Assembly: GCA_035235625.1 (NCBI GenBank)
Contig: CP141147.1
Coordinates: 11,893,001 to 11,957,000 of the forward strand
Origin: Saururus chinensis
Taxonomy: Eukaryota; Streptophyta; Magnoliopsida; Piperales; Saururaceae
Length of the DNA: 64,000 nt
Direction: 5' to 3'
The stretch's first letter is position 1; every line of letters begins with the position of its first letter. Below, one piece after another: positions 33,106 through 44,420 of this stretch. The notes under the pieces were generated by a model. It saw only the letters and a list, made by a program, of their open reading frames with translations. It was not told where the DNA came from and did not search any database. The position numbers and the translations under genes are program-made.

Positions 33106-35985
33106 TGTCACGCCCCACCACACCCTCCTTAACCCGAACTTGTTCCAAGAAGGTGGGACATAGCGCGGCGAAGCAGAAAACTAACCCATCCTGGGTTCTG
33201 ATCAAAGTACACAGCACGTGCCCTTTGTTCAAAAGTAAATAACTATTTTAGTTAAACACAACACTCACAAAATCTATAATAAACATAGTCTTAAGCCTAA
33301 GGATGCAACATATCTAAAGACATCATAGGCTATCCAAATTATGAAATAAAGTCAAGATAAAGATCAACATATCACATGACAAGTCTAAAATAACCCAACA
33401 TATAGTGCCCTCTCATGGTGCATGCCCATCTTCAAGCTCGACATAAATACCATCTAGAGTACCTGCATGACACAACATATATCCTCAAAATAAAACCACC
33501 AACAAAAGAGGGGTGGGCTTAGTTAAGTAAGGGTCTTAAATCAAAATATAAACTCATGATAACACTATATGCATTCTTCCCATAAAAGTCAATTTAAACA
33601 TGCATCACATATCCATTCTCTACACGTGTGCATCATGAGATAAATCATGTTCTATATACACACTCACACCACCTATGCGTCATAGGTTTATTCATAATTC
33701 ATAATATATATGCACACCCTGTGCAATCATTTAAGTTTCATGGTTCATTCACATCCTGCATGAGGCAAGTATCAATATTCACATTCACCCTACATAATCA
33801 AGTGTATCAAACCACATTCCATCCTACATGTTCAAATGTAATAATTTTATATACATCATATATAACATAAGCATCATTGTTCCTACACAAACTGTGTTAG
33901 TGAGCATCTCACAATAGAAAAAACAACCCTACTTATCCTGGTTGAAGCACAAGCAAACCTGCTCACACTAGAAATCCTAACAAGGAAGTCTAAATTCCTG
34001 AAAAGGAAAACTAAAGTAGTTTGGGTAAATCTCTAATGGTGCAAGTACCGCTTGGTAAAGCGGTGCACATGGACAAATGAGCCTTGATTCTCATGTCTAG
34101 AAAGACTCAGTCAGGGATAAAACTTGTCCTTAATGGAACATAAAATACCATTTAATGGACTTAATAGACCATCCTTTTGGATGTAAAGCCGATTTAATAA
34201 ATCTCTGATGAGGCTAATATGGAAAATTACAGCATCCAATCAACTAATCACGGTTAAACATGAGTAATCTTCACTTACAAGTCATGCTCATGATGTATGC
34301 AATATGATACATATGTGATAAATGTTTAATGACTACAGGCATAAGTAAAGATAATCTAATTAGTCTTAATATGCACAAAATATGGTCCATTTAAGACAAA
34401 TAAAACCATATAAGTGTGAGTAAAAATATACATATGTGGTTGTGTTCATATTTGAGCTAAACAAGTGGAACATGGTTCATACACAATTAATGTGACATGT
34501 GTAAGTATTCATAATTCATCATGGTCATAATCTACTAGAATCTTGGAATAAATATGAAAAAATCATAGAAATACCACTTAAAATTACACATATACTCATT
34601 TATCTCATGCTAGCCTAAGTAGATGTTTTAGCATAATCACAACATGCAACTTGTACAATTTAGGAAAAATAGTAAATAAACTCCAATCAACGTGAAACTT
34701 TAGAGACACCTACATCATAGTCTTAATTAACATAAAAATAAATATCATATGAAAATAAGTACGAAAAATATTTTTTTTTATTTAATTGATGAGGTTGTGC
34801 AGTTCTACTAAAATCGTCGACCTTCAAATTTGTAACCATGCCATTGAATTAGCGTGCTCTAAACAACTTGAAAATTTTAAAGCATGCTTGTGACACATAT
34901 ATCAATCCATAATAAAAAGAAGGAACCAAAAATTATGTATTTTATCCCTAAACATGCTTCCAAATACGAAAACAGAAAGTTGTTTTACTTTATAGCACGT
35001 ATTGCAAAAACTATAATACATACATATTATTCTTAAAAAATCTAAAAAATTAGGAATATAATCTAGACTTTATAATATATTTTCATAAAATATTTGAGAG
35101 CAAAATTGAATGCAAAAGTATCCAAAACATAGTCATGAATTTAAAAGAGAGAGCTCTTTGGTTTTTGAATGAACTAGTGGCCCATTTGAATGGTTGGCCA
35201 TTTGAAGGGTATGTCATCCCATTCAAACGACCAACCATTTGATCATACCACTTGCGAGCAAATGGTTATAATACAAATGTTAAAATAGTCATCTTCTACC
35301 TCACGAAACCGATTCAGAATTCTTCAAAAAAGCAATAAAAATTCCTAAAACAAAATAGATCTAATATTTTTCATGATTAAACAAAAAGAATAACCATAAA
35401 TTACATATTTTTCATAAATCACCATTACAAATCAAAATGAATCTAGAGCACAAAGAAACCCACAATAATGGCATTTCAAGGAAGAAAACCTCTTACCTCT
35501 ATCAAGGATGTGAATCCCTTAAATGAAATCCTACCCAATAATTAGGGCTTTTGGTTAGTCCTAATAAAAACTAACTAATAAACTCAAATCAACCTTGGAA
35601 ATGATACATTCAAAACCTTCTTAGGTTAAAAATGAAAATAACAAAATTCAGCTTCTAAATCAGAATTAAAAACATGATTTTGAAGGAAGAAAACTGAGAA
35701 TCCAAACAGGTAAAGTGAAGATAGAGATGATTAACACAAAATTTGGAAGATTAAGGGGTGATTAAGATGGAAAACTTTATCTTAAGAAGGGTTTCTCCTT
35801 TGGGAAATAAGGGTAGACCTTAGCCTCCCTCCTATTTTCAACCCTTCCCCATTTGGAAAATAGCTAGGATTTTCTTTTTATAATATGGTTTATGGACTTG
35901 GAATTGAATGGTTGGGCTAAAAAATAGGTGAAAAGACCCTAAGTGACTATTCAAGTGCACTCCTGAATAAAAAATGAATCTAATC
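33106..35985. repeat. Long LTR-like repeat (about 2.9 kb), second copy
   Basis: It begins TGTCACGCCCCACCACACC and includes 'tgggacatagcgcggcgaag', wording typical of plant Ty3/gypsy LTR starts. It ends near 'aatctaatcacaca'. It shares ordered blocks with 1-3007. It lies within an LTR-A-like 3' LTR. There is no coding sequence, and no clear target duplication. I infer a solo LTR of a large gypsy element. Confidence 0.5.
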
Positions 35986-36062
35986 ACACACAATCCCACT
36001 CAAAAAAGAATTGAATAGTCTAGTAATCAACTATCTCCATCTAGTTAGATATTAAACTCTCA
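35986..36062 (+). repeat. LTR-A-like 3' LTR, last part
   Basis: 'tagtaatcaactatctccat' and 'ctagttagatattaaactctca' match the end of the 5' LTR at 26938-26975. About 300 bases expected between the two parts of this LTR are missing. Confidence 0.6.
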
Positions 36063-36063
36063 T

Positions 36064-36226
36064 GAGCGTATGTGTGTACGTGTTTTTACCTGTTGAAACA
36101 CTAATCTAGTATGTTGCTCTGCATCATTTTCAACATGTATTGTGACTCGAGATTTACACACATCTCACATTGTTTGGATCACCGAAAAAAAGCTAGTATA
36201 ATATATATGGCACATCTATTCTTACA
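36064..36226 (-). repeat. LTR-A fragment, 3' LTR of the antisense copia element
   Basis: It ends 'attcttaca' at 36226, the reverse complement of the LTR-A start TGTAAGAAT. The antisense polypurine tract 'atatcccctttggc' follows. Only about 160 bases of the LTR remain; the rest is replaced by the sense element on the left. Confidence 0.65.
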
Positions 36227-37640
36227 ATATCCCCTTTGGCTATTTTGTGACGAAACACTATAACCCATCTATCTATAAAAAAAAATTTGCCACTCATTAT
36301 TCCATTAGTAAAATTGAACCAAATTATTCAACTTAACAATGACCCTCTCCTTTAATATATGACTCACAAATCCTAATGTGGGGTGATCTTCATCTTGTAA
36401 TAAAAATGTACATCCTAAAACAAGAACATACTTGCATAATTTTGTCCAAAACAAATCAATGTCCAAGTAAAGTTTGTTAATAAGAATCAAGCAAACCAAT
36501 TCTAATTTTCTCCCATTCAATAAACACACAATTCTTTTGTTTCAAGCTATTTGTAAGTTATATCTCCCTTCAAGTCCACAAAATTATTTCTCCACCTTTT
36601 TGTCATGAATTGGTGAAGGTAAAAAAAAATGAAGGAAAGAAGAAGAAGAAATAAAGAGAAAACATCAAAGTTGAAAGCCGCATTTAAGATTCAAAATAAA
36701 AGAAAGTCAAAACTTTTCCAAAAAACAAATTGTTTGAAAATCATATAACAAAATCATGAATGAACACAATTATCCAAGTTTTATGAGTCCACATTATGTG
36801 TATCCCACATTAAGCATAATATAATCCCATTAGCCATTCGACTAAAGAATTAGAATTTCAAGCAAGAAATCTCATCCTAGTAAGATATGCCAAGGTGTTT
36901 TACATAATGCTAAGAACTATACCATGATCACTCAAAAATACTCATTCATGGATATCAATGGATAATTTAGTAATAAATAATTATTCCCTTCAACTACTTG
37001 GCCATTGAGTTCATAAAGAAACTTAACCCATAGTTGCTCACTATTTAATAATTGATTTACATAGAATCAAAATTAAATAACAAGTATCAATGTGTCAATA
37101 CAATGTGTATTTATAATTTTGACCGTCTACATGTTTCAATATATGGATTTTTCTATTTGTATCAATAGGCTATCTTCAACTTTTTCTTAGGTCTCATGAC
37201 CTTGCACTTTTCATATTTTTCAATTCATTGCATTTCCAGTGTCAAGGGGATAATAACACTAACACTAACACAAGACAACTCTTGTAGGCGGCCTTTTTCA
37301 TTATCTTTCTAAGAACTATATTTTTGCAAATATTTATATAAGATATCCAAATAAAACATAAACATTAAATCTCATACAATTTGCAAAGGAATCCGAACTA
37401 ATTTAGAGTGACGAGAGAGAGAAGAGAGAGGGGAGAGAGAGGAGAGGAGAGGAGAGAAGAGAGAGGGGAGAGAGAGGAGAGGAGAGGAGAGAAGAGAGAG
37501 GGGAGAGAGGGTAGAGAGAGAAAGAAGGTAGGGAGAGGAGAGACAAAGAGAAGAGAGGCTAGAGAAAGAAGAGAGAGAGGAGATAAAAGAGAGAGCAGAG
37601 GGAGAGGAGAAAGAGTAAATAGAGAATTTATCAGCTATTG
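36227..37640 (-). repeat. Antisense copia 3' untranslated internal region
   Basis: It is homologous in reverse complement to 24006-24796. It includes a GA-rich tract (37407-37620) in which GAGAGAGG and GAGAAGAG words alternate. The Arg/Glu-rich ORF at 37408-37641 is this tract read through. Confidence 0.6.
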
Positions 37641-40600
37641 ATCAAGATTGAAAAGGGATCAATCAGGAAAGAATAAAATAATGTCTAATATCAATATGTT
37701 TTGTACGAGTGTTGAACAAGATTTTGAGAAATTTTTATTGAACTTAGATTATCATAATATAAAGTCATCTTGCCTTGACGTATTCCATAATCAAATAACA
37801 TCCATTTCTACCATATTAATTGTGTACAACTACTACCAGTAGCTATATATTCAGCTTCAATGGTTGATAGGGAAATACATATTTGTTTTTTAATGATCTA
37901 AGAAATAAAATAATTTCCTACATAAAAACATCTTCCTGAAGTACTATTTATATCATCTACATTTCCTTACCAATTAGCATCTAAGTATCCTACTAGTTCA
38001 AAAGTTGTGTTAAATAGAAATCATAATTTATATCATGTAGATGTACTCACATATTTTATTATTCTCTTAACAACAATCATGTGCTATTCTTTAGGATCAT
38101 TTTGATATCTAACACATACTCCTACACTTATACAAATATTTAGATGCTTCTATAGAAGGTTTGTTCAACATATTTACCTAAGGCATCTTTACATAACTTA
38201 ACAGAAGAATACATAGGTGTCTTGGCATGTTTTCATCTTGAAATCCAAACTTTTTCACAAGATCCTTAACAAAGTTTGATTGTGAGATAAAAATTCTATA
38301 ATTAGTTTATTGTACATCCAAACCAAGAAAATAAGTTAGCAAACCTTCCATACTAATTTCAAATTCCTTACCCATCTCTTTTGTAAAAGCTTTAGCTAGC
38401 TCCTCATTTGTTGAACCAAATATGATTTCATTCACATAGATCTATGTCATCATAATATGTTTTTCATACTTCTTCACAAATAATATCTTGTCAACACCTC
38501 CTCTTGTGTAACCCTACTCTATCAAATATTTTGTCAATATATCATAGACATGGTCTTAGTGCTTGTTTCAATCTAGACAAAGGTTTATTCAATTTTTGCA
38601 CATAATCATGATGATGAAGGTTAATACATCTTTAGGTTATTTGACATAGACTTTGTCTTTCTAGTATCCGTTTAGAAAAACACTCTTAACATCCATTTAA
38701 TGTGCTTTGAAATTTAGATAACATGCCATATCAAGAAGAAATCTATTAGATTTAAGTTTAGCAACATGAACAAAAGCTTCATTAAAAACAATATCTTCTA
38801 CTTGTGTATGGACTTGAGCGACTAATCCTGCTTTGTTTCTTACCATATTACCTTGTTCATCTGTCTTGTTCTTGTAAATCCACTTTGTACTTATAACATT
38901 ACATTGCTTAGGTCTAGGGACAAGAAACAATACATCATTCCTAGTACATTATCCTAGTTCCTCTTGCATTGCACTTACCAATTCCCATCAATAAGAGATA
39001 ACCAAAAAATTTTATTTGTTCTTCTAATTGACATCTTGTTCTCACTCTTTCATTGAGGTCACCAATCACATTGGTTTCAAGATTATCTTTTTAAACCTAA
39101 TTAGGTACTTGACCATTTTGAACTTATGGTTCTTCCACTTTTTAAACTTCAACCTATTCTTGTTCTTTATCATCGGCATCACTAAACACATTATCTAAAT
39201 CATCTGAATCATAACAATCATTAACATTTTATCTTTCCCATACTGACTATTTTGTGTTTCAAAAATAAGTGCATCATTCACAACCACGTTGAAAGTTTTC
39301 GTAAGAGTTTGAGTTCTTTTGTTGTAAATCCTATATGCCCTACTCGTCAAAATATATTTAAGGAAAATTCTATCATCAGTCTTACTATCAAATTTATCTA
39401 AATTTTCCCTATCTCTTAAGATATGACAAGGACTTCCAAAGACTAAAGTATTTGACTGTAGGCTTTTTATTATTCCACAACTCATAAGTAATTTGCACTG
39501 TGCCAGTTTATAAATAGACTCTATTGAGGGTGTATGTAGTAGTGCTTATAACTTCTACCCAAAAGTATTTAGCTAAATTCTTTTTATTCTACATAACCCT
39601 AGCCATTTTGTGTTTACTATGACTATTTTTTCTTTCAACTATTTTATTTTGTTGAGGAGTTTTAAGGGCTGAGAACTCATGATGAATTTCATATTTATCA
39701 CAAAATTCTTTAAAACTAAAGTATGTGAATTAACCACCTCTGGCACTTCTAATATATTGAGTTTTCACACCACTTTTGTTTTGTATGATAAGGGAAATTA
39801 TTTTAAATGCCTAAAAAACATTACACTTCTCTCTAAGAAAATCTACCTAAATAAATCTTGATAGATCATCTGCCATCACCTAGATGTACTTTTTTCAACC
39901 CAAGGAAGCTATTTGCATTGGTCCTTTAAGGTTCATGTTTATCACCTCTAATAGTCTCGTTAGTTTTTACATGTTTCAGCTTTTTATGATGGAATTTTGA
40001 TTGTTTACCCTTTTGACAAACACCACATAAAAGTTTTTATAAGTTTTCAAAATAGGAGCACCTCTAATTATCCCTTACTTTGTTATTTTTGTTAAATCTC
40101 TAAAATTTGCAAGCCATAATCTTTGATGCAACAAGTATTATCAAGCAATAACAAGTTTGCAGAATAATAGGATTGAGCAAATAATAATTATCATGTGCTA
40201 CTAATCCTTTCACACAAGTCATTCCAAATTTGTCAAAGATATAACAAGCCTTCTTTGTAAATTTGACAACAAAAGCAAAGTCACAAATTTAACTAATGTT
40301 CAAAAGATTAGCTTTCAAACCATCACATACAAAGCATTATCAAAATCAAGCTATCTAAATTCTTTCAAAGTGTCCATCTCATCTATTTTTACTACTTTCA
40401 TATCCAAAGGTAACTTTGTCATTATACTTTACCAAATTTATAACCCTAGATTTGTCATAGCTCATGTGTTTTATTTTCATAGAAGTGTGCACTACATGAC
40501 ATTTCACATCCTCTTTCTTCACCCAAATTGTCTTTGTTTTCAAAAATCCTTGAATTTCACTCAAATTTTCATCATGTTTAGCAATCTCAAGAATCTTTGC

Positions 40601-41281
40601 ATTCACCTTTTGTTCTTTCTTATGATAGCCATTATGAGCAAACATATGAGAAGAACTTGGTGAATTACATTTGTGATTTTTATGTCTATGACTTCAAACT
40701 TTTGCGCTAATTTCTCTTAAGCTTTTCCCCATCTATGTGACTTTTGTAAGCAAGTCATTTTTCACATTGTCTCTGACAAATTATGTTTTCTCACTAATTT
40801 TTCTTGTTTGACTCAATTTTAGTTACTATATTCTTCTTAATTAATTGTGTTCCAACCAAAATTTTAGATTTTGAAATAGTAGCACCATGATTATTCAAAT
40901 CGTTAGCCTTAACAAATTTAGTGATTCCTAGGGAATTTCCATTCTTCTGTCCCACATACCCTAAACCATTTTTGTCACATCCAGATTGACCACATGAAGG
41001 AATTTTATCAAGTTTTTCTTTGTCTTTGACAAAAAAAATTAGTTTTGAATTTGAGGTTTTTAATTGAATTCAATTTTCTTAATGAACTAAATATTTTTTA
41101 TTTTATAAAAAGACTTGTCATGTACAAGTTGAGAATTCTTATATTCCATAGCACAAACGTTTGTTCTAAGCATCTTCAATTCATTAATAACATGATTATT
41201 CCTAACAACAACACAAATTGAGCTAAACAAATATAAGCTAAGCATGATTTTCAATTACATAGTAACCAAAATCAAAATTAA
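37641..41281 (-). pseudogene. Ty1/copia polyprotein relic, antisense
   Basis: Decayed pol with part of gag, read right to left. Near 40930-40968: GLGYVGQKNGNSLGI, the usual gag-protease linker. About 39900-40110: integrase, with GIIRGAPILKTYKN and GPMQIASLG-x-KKYI. At 39300-39450: the post-integrase block CHILRDRENLDKFDSKTDD and SRAYRIYNKRTQTL. At 38697-38930: reverse transcriptase start, VPRPKQCNVISTKWIYKNKT and VRNKAGLVAQ. At 37836-37990: RNase H, with GYLDANW, DDINSTSGRCF and STIEAEYIATG. Many stops and frameshifts occur. A CACTA element (41282-47192) interrupts it on its 5' side, and the 5' gag is missing beyond that insertion. The 3' LTR remnant is at 36064-36226 and the 5' LTR at about 47310-48291. 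Confidence 0.85.
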
Positions 41282-41289
41282 CACTACAA

Positions 41290-41800
41290 CAAAATAGGGT
41301 ATTAGCGACGCTCCAAAGCATCGCTAATACATCAAAAAGCGTCGTTAAAGGTTATTTGCGATGCTTATTGACCGTCGCAATAAGCGTCGCAAATAAACCA
41401 GTCGCTAATACTTAATAATGACAGAAAAATTATTGTGTCGCTAATAGTACCTCTAGCGACGCTTTGCACTTCCGTCGCTAATATATGTTTATTAGTGACG
41501 GTTTCAATACCGTTGCTAAAATGTCATACATTTGCGACGGTTTGATGTATGTCGCTAATTAGCAAGTATTAGCGACGCTTTGCCACTGTCGCTACTAAGA
41601 TATATTAGCGACGATTTCTATTAGCGTCGCAAATAATGTTTGTATTAGCGACGCTCAATTAAATTTTTAAAAAAATATTTACAATAGCAACGCTTCCGAA
41701 AAGCGTCGGTAATACTCCTATTAGCGACGCTTGGTGAGCGTCACTATTGAATGAGTTTAAAATTAAACATTAGCGACGCTCATAAAGCGTTGCTAATGAA
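41290..41800. repeat. CACTA left subterminal repeats
   Basis: About twenty direct and inverted copies of 'ttagcgacgct' and 'agcgtcgctaat' fall in 500 bases. These are probable transposase-binding sites. Almost every copy keeps its CG dinucleotides, unlike the older CACTA-derived array at 52-63 kb, where many have become CA/TG. Confidence 0.9.
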
Positions 41801-42517
41801 CAAAAAAATTTAAAAAAAAATATAATGAAAAGCTAAATAGAAATAAACATTGCATTTTCATTTGTAATTATATCCATACAACCATATCTCGAATACAATT
41901 AAAAATCTCTACTTACAATACAAGTTGAGTTCTTTCCTATTAGTGACATATTTAAAACAAAACTATGTTAGCTCAATTTCAAAATCTTCACTGCCTCCCT
42001 TATCAGCATTTTATCATTTTCCTTCTCTTGTGAGCCTTGTGCATAACAGAAGAGGTCATCTTATTTTCAGAAGTGTGAGCAGCAATTGTATGCATTATTT
42101 CAGAATTCTGTGATGTAAAGAAACAAAAAGGTATAAAACTAAAGTTAGAACACATGTTCAGCTCAAAATATCAAAGAGCGAGCCCCATAAAACCTTTTTA
42201 CATTACAACCATGAGACAATCATAATAATATCCCAATAAGAAATCCTTGTTGCACATTATTAAAAAAAAGTAGAAAATTAAGCCACTCACAAAATCCTAG
42301 TTGTCAACTAAGACCAGCGGTGGTGCTGAAAAGAGTCACAAGTACCTTTGAATAATAATATCAAACAACATCGTCTAATTGCCCCAAAAACATGGCTGCT
42401 CAAAAAGAGAAATATCATGAAAAACTTAAAAAATCAATTACATGACATGCAATACAAAAGCTCCATCATGCCCACATCAAGCTTGAGATATGTTACTTAT
42501 TGTGCTAAAATGCTTAC

Positions 42518-42612
42518 TTTGCCGAAAACAGGAGTAGATTTATAACAGCTTTCAACTTGTCTGAAGAATCTGGAATTGCAGCAGTCAGGATCTTCATAAC
42601 TTTAATACTTAT
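42518..42612 (-). pseudogene. Captured M1 aminopeptidase exon e
   Basis: The exon reads ISIKVMKILTAAIPDSSDKL then KAVINLLLFSA, and matches the ERAP1-like C-terminal region of plant aminopeptidase M1. Splice signals are kept (an AG before, GTAAGC after). The last codon is split so that joining to exon a would give SANKLGWD, as in the real gene, but exon a lies upstream in this element. Confidence 0.85.
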
Positions 42613-42692
42613 CTGGTTAGCCATGAATGCAAAGAAAATTTAGTTTATGAATACAATTTATGAAGATACATTCATATATAAAAAACAATTAC

Positions 42693-42814
42693 ATCAATGA
42701 GCCTTGATAGCACAACATAGTCAAGCTCTTCTCTGTATACATCCATCAACAAAAGCAGATAGGATAGTGGTTGCTCACAAGCTTCACAGAGAGCATAAGA
42801 GTAGTCAAGAATCC
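42693..42814 (-). pseudogene. Captured M1 aminopeptidase exon d
   Basis: It encodes GILDYSYALCEACEQPLSYL and LLLMDVYREELDYVVLSRLID, open throughout. The phase continues exon c exactly (DRF-G-ILD). AG/GT borders are intact. It corresponds to the helix-rich C-terminal half of M1 aminopeptidases, outside the catalytic domain. Confidence 0.88.
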
Positions 42815-42901
42815 CTCAAAATGAAGGAAGTCAAATGAAATACATAATTAGATCAGAATAAAACTAAATAGAAGAAACTGAGAGTAATCAAGATCACTTA
42901 C

Positions 42902-43214
42902 CAAACCTATCTGCTGTGGCTAAAGAATTTGTTTTAATTGCAGCCCTTAGTCTACCTGCAAGCATCTCATCATATTTTACCCTGTAAAAACCAGTCTGGT
43001 CCAAATTAACTTTCACCCACAACTCTTCATCATCAGTGCTTTTTCCTTCAAGCATTATATTTCCATCCAATGATTGGAAAAGGTCAGATATGTCTACATT
43101 TCCAGTCTTACTTTCTAGTAAGAAATTCTTGTTTTTCTTGTTCAACCCAAAAAATAAAGTTAATGGAACAATCCACTGGCCATCCCCGACAGAACCACTT
43201 GCAAAAAATTGTGA
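42902..43214 (-). pseudogene. Captured M1 aminopeptidase exon c
   Basis: The largest captured exon, 313 bp and open. It starts SQFFASGSVGDGQWIVPLTL, continues with ELWVKVNLDQTGFYRVKYDE and ends TNSLATADRFG before GTAAGT. 'GDGQWIVPLTL' and 'QTGFYRVKYD' are hallmark phrases of plant aminopeptidase M1 (puromycin-sensitive type). It lies downstream of where the HEXXH zinc site would be, so no catalytic residues are captured. Confidence 0.92.
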
Positions 43215-43326
43215 CTGCAGAGCAGAGCCAGATTGTCAAATTTACATGTTGGTAAGATTCAGTATTCTTAAAATGAAGAATAGGCAGTAATCACACATAA
43301 AGTAAAATATTCTAAGTATAATGGAC

Positions 43327-43428
43327 CTGCTCAAATTCCAAGATATGATCCTTAAGTTTTACACTGACAAGGGGGTATCCCTGTTGCTTGGTCCAAGTTG
43401 AATTCCTCATCACAGATACATATGCTGC
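43327..43428 (-). pseudogene. Captured aminopeptidase exon b, a fusion of two exons
   Basis: The exon reads AAYVSVMRN and then, without a break, STWTKQQGYPLVSVKLKDHI and LEFEQ. In plant M1 aminopeptidases the AAYVSVM segment follows the DRNTPxLPxDxRK segment near the C-terminus, while WTKQxGYP...LEFEQ lies well upstream of both. The join at about 43401/43402 is in frame. Borders are a good AG acceptor and GT donor. This is the novel junction of the circular permutation. Confidence 0.88.
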
Positions 43429-43510
43429 CTGCAGAACAACTACAAACTAATGATCAGCTGAAACTACAAGTGAGAAAGTCTCAAAACTTAGTAAGATTTC
43501 ATTCAAGAAC

Positions 43511-43688
43511 CTTTCTTGTATCCGCAGGAAGCCGTGGGGTGTTTCTATCATCCAGGAAAATGTGAAAGCAGTTCAGGGCCTCCTTGAGTGTGACATTGTG
43601 GCCAAATAATGCAAAGGCCGTTAGAAGCTCTCCCCTCAATAATGCATTTAAATGGCTTTCACCAGTTACACGATCCCAGCCTAGCTTA
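43511..43688 (-). pseudogene. Captured M1 aminopeptidase exon a
   Basis: It reads (N)KLGWDRVTGESHLNALLRGE, then LLTAFALFGHNVTLKEALNC and FHIFLDDRNTPRLPADTRK before a GT donor. It is open throughout. In the natural gene this exon follows exon e and precedes the AAYVSVM exon. Here it is the first captured exon, followed correctly by AAYVSVM but with the rest of the gene rotated behind it. Confidence 0.9.
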
Positions 43689-43959
43689 CTGGCATAAGAA
43701 TAAAAAACGAAAATGCAACAGTTATGCAATGGTGATCAGCATACCACATTCAAAACCCTATTACAACTGCAAAGGCATTCTTATAACCAGCCTGGTTACC
43801 GCTCCCACCTACTTCAGCCAATCCAGACTGTTGGCATGAAGAAACACAGTTCAAATAGAGAAAAAAAGAGCACATGGAACCACTTACTAGAGATTCACAG
43901 TCCAGCTCCCAGTTTAGACTTAAAATTCTTGCAACGACCAAAATTAATACGAAACTCCA

Positions 43960-44420
43960 GTATTAATTGTGCCAGTTTGAACAGGGGGAGAAACAGGGGG
44001 CGGTCTTCGCCTTCGGACGGACCGACCCTAGGGCAGTGGCTGCATAGAGGCGGACGGGCCAAAGACGGCTGCTTCGTAGAGGCGGACGGGCTAGAGACGG
44101 TGGTGTAGAGGTGGACGGACCAGAGACGGCGGCGTAGGCGGATTCGAAGCCGGAGGGCGAGACCGTGGCGGAGCATGAAGGGTGAGGCAGCGGCGGAGGA
44201 GAGGGTGGTTGTCGGAGGAGAGGATGACGTCGGCGACCGCGACGGCAAGGAACCGGTGGACGCCGTCCAGGATACGGTCGGCGTCTGAGGCGAGGAGTCG
44301 GAACAGGTGAGATCTGGTCGGCGTCTGAGAGAGAGAGAGAGAGGAAGACGGGTTAATAAGCGGGGAAATTTTCGTGCGCGGGGGAATTTCGCCTTCGCGT
44401 GACATTTTTGCGCGCGGTCG
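43960..44420 (-). other. GC-rich, CpG-rich block in the CACTA
   Basis: There is an abrupt change from AT-rich to GC-rich sequence with many CG dinucleotides. A 188-aa minus-strand ORF (43895-44461) and an overlapping 104-aa ORF are Ser/Arg/Pro-rich and unrecognised. The block lies upstream of the captured exons on the same strand, so it could supply a promoter or first exon. It may be captured from another gene or be an element-borne promoter. Confidence 0.45.
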
